Source: Lunatimonas lonarensis
GTDB taxonomy: Bacteria; Bacteroidota; Bacteroidia; Cytophagales; Cyclobacteriaceae
Assembly: GCF_000390185.1 (NCBI RefSeq)
Contig: NZ_AQHR01000044.1
Span: forward strand, 1 to 64,000
Length of the DNA: 64,000 nucleotides
Reading direction: 5' to 3'
Positions within the stretch are counted from its first letter, which is position 1. Every line of letters begins with the position of its first letter. Of this stretch, positions 16,261-25,420 are shown in pieces. Below the pieces are notes generated by a model that saw only the letters and a program-made list of their open reading frames with translations, did no database searches and was not told where the DNA came from. Made by a program: the position numbers and the translations under genes.

Positions 16261-17280
16261 TCAAGAACGAAGCACTGCTTCAATCTGCTTCAACTCCTCT
16301 TCGGAAAAGGACAGATTCCGGATACTGGCTACATTGTCTTCCAATTGCTCCACCCGGCTTGCCCCCACAAGTACCGTGGTGACCCTGGGATCCTTCAGCA
16401 GCCAGGCAATGGCCAGTTGGGCCAACGTTTGCCCACGCCTTGCTGCTATCTCATTCAATGCGCGAACCTTCGCCAACAATGCGGGCGTTATCGAATCAGC
16501 GTTCAGATAGCGCCCATCTCGAATGGCCCTTGAATCTTCCGGCAGTCCGTGGAGGTATTTGTTGGTCAGTACGCCTTGCTCAAGGGGAGAAAACGGAATA
16601 GCACCGATGCCTTCTTCCTCAAGTACATCCAACAGCCCATCTTCTACCCAGCGATCCAACATACTGTACCTTGGCTGATGAATAAAGCAGGGAGTGCCCA
16701 ATTCTTTTAAAAGCCTGGCGGCTTTCCGCGTTTCATCGGCAGAATATTGGGATATACCGACATAAAGGGCCTTGCCCTGCCGAACCAAATGATCGAGAGC
16801 ACCCATGGTTTCCTCCATAGGCGTTTTGGGATCTGGCCGGTGATGGTAAAACACATCCACATATTCCAGCCCCATGCGTTTGAGACTCTGGTCCAGGCTG
16901 GCTATAAGGTATTTTCTAGACCCGAAATTCCCGTAAGGGCCAGGCCACATATCCCAGCCCGCCTTCGATGAAACGATCAGTTCATCGCGGTAGGAATGGA
17001 AATCTTTCTTTAGAATTCTTCCAAAATTTTCCTCAGCGGCACCAAATGGCGGCCCATAGTTATTGGCCAGGTCAAAATGAGTGATTCCTAGGTCAAATGC
17101 CTTGCGCAGGAGCTTTCGTTGGTTTTTAAAATCATCGGGATGCCCAAAGTTGTGCCATAATCCCAGTGAAATAAGGGGAAGATCGATCCCGCTTCTCCCA
17201 CAACGGCGGTATAGCATTTCATCGTAGCGATTGATTGCAGCCGTGTATGGAGTAAGTGCATTATGGTCATTGATTTTCAT
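16261..17280 (-). CDS. yghZ: Aldo-keto reductase, L-glyceraldehyde 3-phosphate reductase type
   Basis: The 339-residue protein resembles E. coli YghZ along its length: YRRCGRSGIDLPLISLGLWHNFG, RKAFDLGITHFDLANNYGPP, GSRKYLIASLDQSLKRMGLEYVDVFYHH and DPRVTTVLVGASRVEQLEDNV. The AKR catalytic tetrad residues Asp, Tyr, Lys and His are visible in DLANNY, SSKAG and YHHR contexts. YghZ reduces L-glyceraldehyde 3-phosphate and methylglyoxal with NADPH, a detoxification role. Two in-frame ATGs lie 6 bp apart (17286 and 17280); the second is given. It is the upstream gene of a likely pair with the MDR reductase. Confidence 0.9.
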   Translation of the reverse strand: MKINDHNALTPYTAAINRYDEMLYRRCGRSGIDLPLISLGLWHNFGHPDDFKNQRKLLRKAFDLGITHFDLANNYGPPFGAAEENFGRILKKDFHSYRDELIVSSKAGWDMWPGPYGNFGSRKYLIASLDQSLKRMGLEYVDVFYHHRPDPKTPMEETMGALDHLVRQGKALYVGISQYSADETRKAARLLKELGTPCFIHQPRYSMLDRWVEDGLLDVLEEEGIGAIPFSPLEQGVLTNKYLHGLPEDSRAIRDGRYLNADSITPALLAKVRALNEIAARRGQTLAQLAIAWLLKDPRVTTVLVGASRVEQLEDNVASIRNLSFSEEELKQIEAVLRS

Positions 17281-17338
17281 GGTCATGCGGTTTGGCGGGT
17301 TAAAGGTAGGTTGCTTAAAAAGATTCCTGCCTCGGGAT

Positions 17339-18703
17339 TCAGGTTCGAAGGTAATAAATATTTTTGTTTCCTCCCCGCTCCAGGTAGGAGCGCAACAAAT
17401 ACGAGGTTTCCGGAACAGGCTTTACGGGCTTCAATCGCTCAAGCATTTCCTCCGGATGGGAAATCGCCTCCTCTTTGGATATAAAACCAAAGGCTGCCAA
17501 CAATCCCTTTTCGAACAACAAGGCCGCTTCTTCGTCATCTCCCCTACCCCTTTCTCTTATCAGTATGGTTTTTTCATCCAGCCGTAAACGGTCCAGCATG
17601 GCGTTTGCGCGCTCATTATAGGAATGGGAACCCTCTTTTTGCTGACAGGCTCCCAGGCAGTCTCCCGCGTGATATTCATAACAGGCTCCAGGGACTTTAT
17701 GGATACCGCAAAGCTTCGGGCAGAGACGATCGATTTTAAGCTCCCTGATCAAGTAATGCCATGCATCCGCATGGGTATTAAAGCTACACACCGCATCTTG
17801 GATTCCCCCCACTTTTCCGACACCAAACCGGATATAGCCCAACTGATCTAAATAGGTAAATATCCCCCAACGGCTACTGGGAGCTTTAATCGCCCGATTG
17901 TATTTAGGCCAGTATTTCTTTATCTCAAGCGTCTCGACCAACAGTGCAAGAAACTCACTACCTGTGAGTTCATAACTGACATCGTGGACTTCCGCTTTTA
18001 AATCCAGCTTCGCATTTCCCGAAAAATGTCCCTTAAAACGACTCTTGATGTTTACCGCTTTGCCCACATAAATGATCCGTCCCTGTTGATCATGAAAATA
18101 ATAGACGCCGGTAGCCTCTGGAAGGCCTGCAAATTTTTCGGGACTTATATGAGGCGGTAGGGTGGCAGCTTTTGATCGAGCCTTTAACGTACGCGGGATG
18201 GTGCCTTCTTTATCTTCCCTCAATAATTGTTCGAACAAAAGAGCGGTCGCGTAGGCGTCTCCCATTGCCCGGTGTCTGTTTTCTATGCGAATCCCTCGCT
18301 GATCGCACAAGGATCCCAGCGAATACGACCGAAAGCCGGGAAACAGCTTTCGGCTCAACCGTACGGTACACAACTGCGGAACATTAAAAGCCAAGCCCTC
18401 CCTCGCAAACGCACTCTTTACAAAACTGTGGTCGAAATTCACGTTGTGGGCAACAAATACCTTATCCTTAAGGAGATCAAAAAGATCCTTGGCAATTTCT
18501 GAAAATGAGGGTGCACCCTCAAGCATCTCCGCCGTGATTCCGGTAAGCCCAGTGATAAAACCGGGAAGCATGCGATGGGGATTGATCAGTGTTTGGTATT
18601 CGGAGATAATTCCATAACCATCGTGTACGACCACAGCTATCTCGATAATCCGGTTGGCAGCAGAAAACCCTCCTGTGGTTTCTATATCTACAATGGCATA
18701 CAT
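17339..18703 (-). CDS. DnaQ-like 3'-5' exonuclease fused to GIY-YIG (UvrC N-terminal-like) domain
   Basis: The protein has 454 residues from the ATG at 18703 (MYAIVDIETTGG). The frame extends 20 residues further but family members begin at this methionine. Residues 1-170 form a DEDDh exonuclease: D6 and E8 in DIETTG, D in HNVNFDHSF, and H/D in HRAMGDAYAT. Near residue 200 begins a GIY-YIG domain (GVYYFHDQQGRIIYVGKAVNIKSRFKGHF), like the first nuclease domain of UvrC and Cho. A Cys-containing C-terminal part follows (CPKLCGIHKVPGACYEYHAGDCLGAC). This fusion is known across Bacteroidota and Actinobacteria and is thought to act in DNA repair. The C-terminal cysteines may bind metal. Confidence 0.9.
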   Translation of the reverse strand: MYAIVDIETTGGFSAANRIIEIAVVVHDGYGIISEYQTLINPHRMLPGFITGLTGITAEMLEGAPSFSEIAKDLFDLLKDKVFVAHNVNFDHSFVKSAFAREGLAFNVPQLCTVRLSRKLFPGFRSYSLGSLCDQRGIRIENRHRAMGDAYATALLFEQLLREDKEGTIPRTLKARSKAATLPPHISPEKFAGLPEATGVYYFHDQQGRIIYVGKAVNIKSRFKGHFSGNAKLDLKAEVHDVSYELTGSEFLALLVETLEIKKYWPKYNRAIKAPSSRWGIFTYLDQLGYIRFGVGKVGGIQDAVCSFNTHADAWHYLIRELKIDRLCPKLCGIHKVPGACYEYHAGDCLGACQQKEGSHSYNERANAMLDRLRLDEKTILIRERGRGDDEEAALLFEKGLLAAFGFISKEEAISHPEEMLERLKPVKPVPETSYLLRSYLERGGNKNIYYLRT

Positions 18704-18832
18704 ATTGAAGCTAATCCGTGTGAATCGGGAATAATTACAGTATAATTTGTAACTTCCCACCACCTAAAAATAGCACCTTCTCGGGAGGAGACCAATGGTG
18801 GAGCCAAAAAAGAAAATCGTACCCAATCGTTT

Positions 18833-19384
18833 ATGAAAGAAATAGCGGACCAATGGCAGATGCGGATCACCGAACTCACATGGGGTTTTGAACAACTATT
18901 GGAGGATTTGCCATCGACCAAATTTAACCGGAAGCCCTCGGCGGGGGCTTGGAGCGTGGCCGAAATCGTAGACCACCTTATCCGGGTAAATCGCAGCTAC
19001 TTCCCCATATTTGACGCAATCCTAGCCGGAACCTACCCAAAGCCATTGCTTGCCTATATTCCTCCAATCGGTAAAAAAACGGGCGAGTTAATCCTCAAAT
19101 CATTGCGCAAGCCTGATAAAGTTAAGACCTTTGAACCGTGGGAACCTCAAAAACGCCTGCTTGATGGAAGTATTGTGCGGGAATTCTACGCACTCCAACA
19201 TGAGCTTTCAGCTTACATTCAGCGGCTAGATCTCCATTTTGAACAAAACCTTATGATAAGCTCGCCGATCAACCGATGGATCGTGTATCCCCTCGACACC
19301 GCAGTGCATATCATTCTCGCCCACGAGCAACGCCATCTCGCACAAATCCAAAATCACCTGGCACAGCTATCCGGCGACACATAA
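18833..19384 (+). CDS. DinB family protein
   Basis: The 183-residue four-helix DinB/YfiT-like protein has the expected pattern: an N-terminal helix with WEQLLEDL-type spacing, SAGAWSVAEIVDHLIRVNRSYF with the first metal-ligand histidine (DHL), and the C-terminal HIILAHEQRHLAQIQNHL with two further histidines (HEQRH). These three histidines normally bind a divalent metal. DinB-fold proteins include thiol-dependent S-transferases that use bacillithiol or mycothiol, which fits with bshB1 elsewhere in the window, though that link is inference. It is divergent from the exonuclease gene (130-bp gap). Confidence 0.88.
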   Translation: MKEIADQWQMRITELTWGFEQLLEDLPSTKFNRKPSAGAWSVAEIVDHLIRVNRSYFPIFDAILAGTYPKPLLAYIPPIGKKTGELILKSLRKPDKVKTFEPWEPQKRLLDGSIVREFYALQHELSAYIQRLDLHFEQNLMISSPINRWIVYPLDTAVHIILAHEQRHLAQIQNHLAQLSGDT

Positions 19385-19441
19385 TATACCACCGGTAAAT
19401 CACCAAAAAACACCGGACTTGACCGAGGGCAACCAAGCAAA

Positions 19442-19481
19442 AACCCCGGCCTGGATTAGGTGCTTCTTCCAGACCGAGGTT
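19442..19481. repeat. Long imperfect hairpin between DinB and acyl-CoA ligase genes
   Basis: AACCCCGGCCTGGA (19442-19455) pairs with TCCAGACCGAGGTT (19468-19481) with two C-A mismatches in 14 positions and a 12-nt loop. No clear T run follows on either strand. As the flanking genes converge, a bidirectional transcript-end hairpin is the simplest reading. Confidence 0.45.
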
Positions 19482-19560
19482 CTATCAATCTACCAAACGG
19501 AGACGTTCCATGGGCTTTTCTCCGAGCGTCTTTGATCGTAGCTTCTACGATAGGACTATA

Positions 19561-21243
19561 TTAACCAAGGGATTTCTTTTCGTGATTTTCCTTGATAATT
19601 CTGCGCAGGATCTTTCCTACGTTGGACTTCGGCAGCTCGTCAACAAAATAAACCTCCTTAGGCACCTTGTAGCTGGTCAGATTTTCACGGGCAAAGGCGA
19701 TCACCTCATCGGCACTTAGTCCTCTATCATTGGCAACCACGTAGGCAACCACTTTCTCAGTAGACTTCTCATCGGGCACTCCGATGACACCCACTTCGTT
19801 CACCTTTTCGTGGGCAGCTATGGCGTCCTCTACCTCATTGGGGTAAACGTTAAACCCAGAAACCAATATCATCTCCTTCTTGCGGTCTACGATACGCAAA
19901 AAACCATTGTCGTCAATCGTAGCGATATCCCCGGTTTTAAGCCATTCACCAAGGAAAACCTTTTCACTTTCCTCGGGCCTTTGCCAATAGCCGCGCATTA
20001 CTTGGGGGCCTTTGATACAGAGTTCTCCCTTCTCTCCAACCGGCAACTCATTACCTTCGTCATCAACGATTTTTACTTCCGTGTTTGGCAGCGGCATACC
20101 GATAGTACCTATGCGTTCGGATCCATCGATGGGATTACAAGTAGCCACAGGAGAGGTTTCTGTGAGGCCATATCCCTCCGCCAATGGGACGCCGGTGACT
20201 TTTTGCCATCGTTCTGCTACAGCACGTTGCACCGCCATGCCTCCGCCTACCGCTACCTTTAGCGAGCTGAAATCCAAGTTGCGGAAAGCCTCTTGGTTCA
20301 AGAGCCCGTTGAAAAGCGTATTTACACCGGTGAAGACACTAAACTTATGTTTTCCCAACTCCTTGCAGAATGCCGGCATATCCCGAGGATTGGTAATCAG
20401 CACATTATGCGCACCAATCTTCAACATGGCCAAGCAATTGACCGTCAGAGCAAATATATGATAGAGCGGTAAAGCAGTAATAACCGTTTCCTCCCTTTCT
20501 TTAAGTTTAGGCTTCATCCAAGCAGATATCTGCTGCATATTGGCGACGATATTCCCATGGGTAAGTTCGGCACCTTTGGAAACACCGGTGGTACCTCCGG
20601 TGTACTGGAGGTAGGCCAGATCTGCCTGCTGCATTTCTTCCCTCTTATACGATTTGGATGCTCCCGAAGAGAGGGCCTTTTTTATCGAAATAGCTCCGGG
20701 AAGGGAATACGCGGGTACCATCTTTTTGATGTGTTTAACCACCAGATTGACGATGGTTCCTTTCAATCCTCCCAGCAAATCACCAATCTCCGTAACCACT
20801 ATATGTTTGGCTGGAATATCGGCACGTATTTTTTGAAGGTTCGCCGCAAAATTGGCTAGAATGACAACGGCCGACACACCGGCGTCTACAAACTGGTGCT
20901 TCATTTCCTTCGGAGTATACAATGGGTTGGTATTTACCACTACCAGTCCCGCCCGCAAGGCACCAAACATCACAACCGGATATTGAAGCAGGTTAGGCAT
21001 CTGAATCGCAATCCTATCTCCCTTTTTCAAGCCTAGATCGTGCTGGAGAAAGGCTGCGAAATTTCGGGAAAGCTTGTCAAGTTCATTGAATGACATGGTC
21101 TTGCCCATACATTCGTAGGCAATGGCATCGCCAAAGGACTTGATACTCTCTTCAAATAAATCCACCACACTGCTGTAAGCGGTGACATCGACTTGGTGTG
21201 GAACCTCTTTCGGATAATAGGCAAACCATGGGAAATTTTGCAT
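19561..21243 (-). CDS. fadD: Long-chain fatty acid-CoA ligase
   Basis: The 560-residue ANL-superfamily enzyme has a P-loop YTGGTTGVSKGAELTHGN, a YGLTETSP motif, the hinge region GEWLKTGDIATID, the adenylate-contacting DRKKEMILVSGFNVYPNEVED, and the catalytic lysine in PKSNVGKILRR. Full length and the LPLYHIFALTVNCL stretch fit FadD. It activates fatty acids with ATP and CoA at the inner membrane for degradation or lipid synthesis. The gene is monocistronic by spacing. Confidence 0.92.
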   Translation of the reverse strand: MQNFPWFAYYPKEVPHQVDVTAYSSVVDLFEESIKSFGDAIAYECMGKTMSFNELDKLSRNFAAFLQHDLGLKKGDRIAIQMPNLLQYPVVMFGALRAGLVVVNTNPLYTPKEMKHQFVDAGVSAVVILANFAANLQKIRADIPAKHIVVTEIGDLLGGLKGTIVNLVVKHIKKMVPAYSLPGAISIKKALSSGASKSYKREEMQQADLAYLQYTGGTTGVSKGAELTHGNIVANMQQISAWMKPKLKEREETVITALPLYHIFALTVNCLAMLKIGAHNVLITNPRDMPAFCKELGKHKFSVFTGVNTLFNGLLNQEAFRNLDFSSLKVAVGGGMAVQRAVAERWQKVTGVPLAEGYGLTETSPVATCNPIDGSERIGTIGMPLPNTEVKIVDDEGNELPVGEKGELCIKGPQVMRGYWQRPEESEKVFLGEWLKTGDIATIDDNGFLRIVDRKKEMILVSGFNVYPNEVEDAIAAHEKVNEVGVIGVPDEKSTEKVVAYVVANDRGLSADEVIAFARENLTSYKVPKEVYFVDELPKSNVGKILRRIIKENHEKKSLG

Positions 21244-21451
21244 GTCTTTTCGTTATTTTTGAGTTTAGAAATCTGGTGATTTTGTATGCAAAGCACACTA
21301 AGTTATCAAACAATCCATCGAAACAAAACGGAAGGATTTGTTTTTTTTGTTTAACGGTTTTACGGGTGCTACCGTTTAAGAAACTTAGGCTTTGAACTAT
21401 GCCCAAAAATGGCATACATTTGGCTAAGCGTTATAAAAAGAAAAAAATCCC

Positions 21452-22666
21452 ATGCATTTACACCGAATCATATCCATTCTTCTGGTCCTTAGTGTCTTTG
21501 CCTTCGGTGCACGGGCGCAACAAGTGGACTCTTTGGCAGTTTCTCTGGAGAATTCCCTCAAGCAAAGTTTGCTCAAAAGCATCGAACTCAAAACTGACTC
21601 GCTAAACAACGACTTGGGCACCAAGCTCTCTGATCTGGACCGGCGGATCCAAATGTTGGATCAGTCGCTGGAGATCACTACCAATGAAAGGCAGCTTGTG
21701 GACAAACTTATTGAGAGGGTGAAGCTCATCGAGGACTTTCAACAAGCCGAAAAGGAGTCCGAACTTAATATTTACAAGGGCAACTACCAATCCGCCATCA
21801 TCAATTTGGTGTCGATGGAGCGGGAATTGAAACCTCTTTTGTTGTTCAATTCAACCCGGGAGTTTTTTAACACACTTAACAACATTGGAAACCCAACCCA
21901 ATACCCCGGTTTTAACGATTGGTTTAAAGGCTTCCAATCCTATGTGAACGAAAACAAGGAAAGCAGTTCCACGCTCGGGGTGGTCTCTAACCTGATGAAC
22001 CTGACCGGAAACCTATCTGCAGGCACACCTATTTTTGGAACCTTTAGTCAGACCCTGTTTATGGGTATGTCCACTTATGTAGACCAACTCGGATCCAATA
22101 AAAAAACGCAAGACCTGCGGGATAGAAGCCAAAAAATGTTTGAGTTGGTCACCGAGATCGGCCAATTTACCAGTGACAAAGACCTCGTGGAAACGGAATG
22201 GGACGCCATCAACGTGGAGTTGGAAGAACTCAAGAAGTTGTACGAGTCCAATCTGGAAAAAAACCTGGAAATTCTTGGCATCAAGCGTACTGAATTTGAC
22301 CGCAGATACACCAATGAAAACGATGCCAACAAACGGTACCAGTATTTGAACGAACTCACTGATATCATTTCTAAGAAAGTGGCAGAGGAGAAAAACCAAA
22401 ACCCAAAAAACTGGAAAAACACCTTTTTCTACGAGATGAGTGAAATCCAATCGCTCAAGGTGCGATTTGGTACGATCACCTTCCGCATCAGCGAAAATAT
22501 TGGAAAGTACAACGATCTGACCGCCAAATACAAAAAGAGCCAGTACCTTGGCACAAAAATAATCGACCTTGAGGCCAAGCTGCTTAACATGAAAAACTCA
22601 TTTGACAAGACGTTCAGCCCGTTGGACTATATCAACTCGGCCAACAAGATGTATAAAGTTTACTAA
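21452..22666 (+). CDS. Secreted coiled-coil protein of unknown function
   Basis: The 404-residue protein is not assigned to a known family. It begins with a signal peptide (MHLHRIISILLVLSVFAFGARA-QQ), after which nearly all of the mature part is charged and helical. Heptad-like stretches occur at residues 30-100 (ELKTDSLNNDLGTKLSDLDRR) and 230-330 (VELEELKKLYESNLEKNLEI). A glycine/serine-rich middle (LMNLTGNLSAGTPIFGTFSQT) breaks the helices. It is probably periplasmic or associated with the outer membrane. A DUF4230 protein gene follows after a strong intercistronic hairpin, which suggests they are expressed together with different stoichiometry. Confidence 0.75.
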   Translation: MHLHRIISILLVLSVFAFGARAQQVDSLAVSLENSLKQSLLKSIELKTDSLNNDLGTKLSDLDRRIQMLDQSLEITTNERQLVDKLIERVKLIEDFQQAEKESELNIYKGNYQSAIINLVSMERELKPLLLFNSTREFFNTLNNIGNPTQYPGFNDWFKGFQSYVNENKESSSTLGVVSNLMNLTGNLSAGTPIFGTFSQTLFMGMSTYVDQLGSNKKTQDLRDRSQKMFELVTEIGQFTSDKDLVETEWDAINVELEELKKLYESNLEKNLEILGIKRTEFDRRYTNENDANKRYQYLNELTDIISKKVAEEKNQNPKNWKNTFFYEMSEIQSLKVRFGTITFRISENIGKYNDLTAKYKKSQYLGTKIIDLEAKLLNMKNSFDKTFSPLDYINSANKMYKVY

Positions 22667-22673
22667 ATCCCCC

Positions 22674-22700
22674 ATCCCTCCGACCTCCTGTCGGAGGGAT
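22674..22700 (+). repeat. Perfect 11-bp intercistronic hairpin
   Basis: ATCCCTCCGAC and GTCGGAGGGAT flank the loop CTCCT, starting 8 bp after the stop of the coiled-coil protein gene and ending 15 bp before the DUF4230 start. Only a short ATTT follows, so it may be a partial terminator or an mRNA-stabilising element. Confidence 0.6.
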
Positions 22701-22715
22701 ATTTCCCAACAGCCT

Positions 22716-23333
22716 ATGTACCGTTTTCTAGCAGGAGTCATCGTAACCCTTTTACTAGTGATGACTGCCTGGTACTTTGTATCCAAGAAAGAGGAAAAAC
22801 AGGAAATCCAATTTAATTCGGCCCTTATCCAACAACAAATCAGCCAAGTAGGAAAGCTGATCGTCACGGAGGGTAATTTTTCGCAGGTGATGAGCTATAG
22901 CAATACCCGAAAAAATTATTTTGACATTTTTTCTTCCAATAAAAAAGCCCTCGTCATCATCAATGCCAAAGTGACAGTGGGCTACGATTTGCGTCAATTA
23001 CAGACTCTTATAGACGAGGAAACAAAGACGGTCCGAATAACAAACATTCCCCCCCCTGAAATCAACATCTATCCGGATCTCTCCTACTATGATGTCACCC
23101 AAGATTATTTTAATAAATTTGGAGCCGCAGACTACAACAAGATCAAGGATTCGGTACACAAGATGATGGAGGAAAAGGTAGCCCAGTCGAACTTAAAGTC
23201 AGACGCCAAACAGCGTTTGTTGAGCGAATTATCCAAAATCTATATACTAACCAATTCGATGGGATGGACACTGGCTTTTGAAGAAACGGTAGTCTCCGAC
23301 CTGAACATGCTGGAGCGGCTGGATTTGAAATAA
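22716..23333 (+). CDS. DUF4230 domain-containing membrane-anchored protein
   Basis: The protein has 205 residues from the ATG at 22716 (MYRFLAGVIVTLLLVMTAWYFVS). A longer frame from 22602 overlaps the previous gene and is unlikely. One N-terminal membrane anchor is followed by a periplasmic domain with the DUF4230 pattern: VGKLIVTEGNFSQVMSYS, ALVIINAKVTVGYDLRQL and TVRITNIPPPEINIYPDLSYYDV. The C-terminal part has FGAADYNKIKDSVHKMMEEKV and ends near LAFEETVV. Function is unknown. It is probably translated from the same transcript as the upstream coiled-coil protein. Confidence 0.85.
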   Translation: MYRFLAGVIVTLLLVMTAWYFVSKKEEKQEIQFNSALIQQQISQVGKLIVTEGNFSQVMSYSNTRKNYFDIFSSNKKALVIINAKVTVGYDLRQLQTLIDEETKTVRITNIPPPEINIYPDLSYYDVTQDYFNKFGAADYNKIKDSVHKMMEEKVAQSNLKSDAKQRLLSELSKIYILTNSMGWTLAFEETVVSDLNMLERLDLK

Positions 23334-23438
23334 TACCGTTGGGTTTATTCGCCCAAACCTTTGGTTGAAAAAACCTGCAATCCTTGGACTGCATTTTCTT
23401 TCCAACTTACATTAGTCATAAAACCAATCGATACCCTT

Positions 23439-25355
23439 ATGAAGAAATCCCTACTTGCCGGATTGATGATGATGGTAGGCTTAACGGGAAGTTCACTCGC
23501 CCAGTCAGCCGAGCAACTCAGCATCATTCCCTACCCGAAAGAAGTAACCCTGCAGTCAGGACATTTTCAATTGGCCCCTGGCACCCCTATCGTGGCAACG
23601 ACCGCCGGTGCCCGAAAATCCGCCGAACTGTTTAATCAATTCCTATTTTCCCAACAGGGCTTCACCCTTCCCATACGACAAATGCCCGTGCCTGGTAAAA
23701 GCATACTGCTTGAGGAAGATGATCAGTCTTCCGGTGATGAGAGCTATCTATTGGACATTTCCACGGATCAGATTCGTATCGACGGAAAACAGGCCGGAAT
23801 CTTTTATGGTTTGCAGACCCTGCTACAACTGATGGAAAACCGGGACGGACAGGTTGTCGTCCCTTCAGCCCTGATTAAGGATGCCCCAGCGTTTGGCTAC
23901 CGGGGCCTGATGCTGGATGTCTCCCGCCATTTCTTCAGTACAGACCAAATCAAAAAGATCCTGGATCTGATGGCCTATTTCAAGTTCAACCGGATGCATT
24001 GGCATCTTACGGAAGATCAGGGCTGGAGGCTGGAAATCAAAAAATACCCAAAGCTTACCCAGGTAAGTGCATGGCGTGATTCCACTATTATTGGCCAGTA
24101 CTATGATTTCAAACCCTTCATCTACGATGGCAAGCCTCATGGAGGATACTACACCCAAGATGAAGCACGAGAGATAGTGCGCTATGCCGCAGAGAGACAT
24201 ATCACCGTGATACCCGAAATCGAGTTGCCAGGCCATAGCTCGGCTGTTCTGGCTGCTTATCCTGAACTGGGAAGTTTCGAAGTAAAAGACGGCAAGGCGC
24301 TGCCCGGATCCATTGCTGCCAAAAACGATAAAGGAGAACCCTATGACAACGACCTTAGTACAGATGTACCGGGGTACTGGGGGGTTCATTATAACATCTA
24401 TGGGCCTACCGAAAAGGCCTTCCGCTTCCTCGAAGACGTGCTTACCGAAGTAATGGACATTTTCCCGAGTGAGTACATACACATCGGAGGCGACGAAGTG
24501 CCCAAAGACCATTGGATTACCTCTGACATTGCCCAAAAGGTGATCAAAAAAGAAAAACTGGCCGATGAACACGAACTGCAGAGCTTTTTCATCCGAAGAA
24601 TTGAGAAGTTCCTCAACAAAAATGGCAGAAAATTAATTGGCTGGGATGAAATACTGGAAGGCGGCTTGGCACCCAATGCCACGGTTATGAGTTGGCGAGG
24701 GGAAAAAGGAGGCATCGAAGCCGCTAAAATGGGTCACGACGTCATCATGACCCCAAACAGCCACCTGTACTTTGACCATTACCAGGCCGCCGATAAATCA
24801 ACCGAGCCATTGGCCATTGGAGGCTTCCTTCCTTTGGAAAAAGTATATAGCTATACCCCTATCCCCGAATCCCTCACAGCCGATGAGCAGAAACACGTCT
24901 TGGGAGTGCAGGCCAACCTTTGGACAGAGTATATACCCACCAACAACAAAATGGAATATTTCCTCTTCCCCAGAGCATTGGCATTGGCAGAAGTAGCCTG
25001 GAAGAGCAAGGATGAGAAGAACTATGCGGCCTTTACGCAGCACCGCCTACCGAAACGTTTGGCTGAACTGGAACAACAAAAGGTGTTTTTTAGGATTCCA
25101 GAGGCGGAGGTGCGTATATCCCGTGATTTGGCATCCGGAAGGCATCTCGTACAGATTGTACCTTTTGTGGCAAATTCAGAGGTGTTCTATACAGTAGATG
25201 GCCACAAGGCCGACCAAACTGCCACCCGATACACCGGGCCTTTCTTGGCTCCCATCCCTGGTGAGGGACAAGGTTCGATGACACTACGCTACACAATCGT
25301 GACACCAGGCGGCCGGAGCAGTAACGAATTCAAAAACGAAATCACGCTACCCTAG
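23439..25355 (+). CDS. Beta-N-acetylhexosaminidase, GH20
   Basis: The protein has 638 residues from the ATG at 23439 (MKKSLLAGLMMMVGLTGSSLAQ), with a signal peptide. It has the GH20 N-terminal alpha/beta domain (LSIIPYPKEVTLQSGHFQL) and then the (beta/alpha)8 domain from FGYRGLMLDVSRHFFS. The catalytic pair is D352-E353 in HIGGDEVPKDHW, and the substrate-assisted mechanism fits conserved Trp residues such as NLWTEY. A C-terminal domain of about 100 residues (VRISRDLASGRHLVQ) is beta-rich. It removes terminal GlcNAc or GalNAc from glycans or chitin oligosaccharides in the periplasm. A strong terminator follows, so transcription ends here. Confidence 0.95.
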   Translation: MKKSLLAGLMMMVGLTGSSLAQSAEQLSIIPYPKEVTLQSGHFQLAPGTPIVATTAGARKSAELFNQFLFSQQGFTLPIRQMPVPGKSILLEEDDQSSGDESYLLDISTDQIRIDGKQAGIFYGLQTLLQLMENRDGQVVVPSALIKDAPAFGYRGLMLDVSRHFFSTDQIKKILDLMAYFKFNRMHWHLTEDQGWRLEIKKYPKLTQVSAWRDSTIIGQYYDFKPFIYDGKPHGGYYTQDEAREIVRYAAERHITVIPEIELPGHSSAVLAAYPELGSFEVKDGKALPGSIAAKNDKGEPYDNDLSTDVPGYWGVHYNIYGPTEKAFRFLEDVLTEVMDIFPSEYIHIGGDEVPKDHWITSDIAQKVIKKEKLADEHELQSFFIRRIEKFLNKNGRKLIGWDEILEGGLAPNATVMSWRGEKGGIEAAKMGHDVIMTPNSHLYFDHYQAADKSTEPLAIGGFLPLEKVYSYTPIPESLTADEQKHVLGVQANLWTEYIPTNNKMEYFLFPRALALAEVAWKSKDEKNYAAFTQHRLPKRLAELEQQKVFFRIPEAEVRISRDLASGRHLVQIVPFVANSEVFYTVDGHKADQTATRYTGPFLAPIPGEGQGSMTLRYTIVTPGGRSSNEFKNEITLP

Positions 25356-25387
25356 GGCCATAGGCGGTGTTCAAATGCAACTTTTCC

Positions 25388-25419
25388 CCGGTAGAGAACT
25401 GTCTCTACCGGTTTTTTTT
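25388..25419 (+). terminator. Rho-independent terminator of the GH20 gene
   Basis: The perfect 9-bp stem CCGGTAGAG/CTCTACCGG (25388-25396 and 25403-25411) has a 6-nt loop and eight T residues to 25419. The CPBP protease gene on the other strand ends at 25421. Confidence 0.93.
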
Positions 25420-25420
25420 G

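Noticed and set aside
23865..24572. 235-residue minus-strand frame
   Set aside because: It is antisense to the GH20 catalytic domain, which contains the HIGGDE motif.
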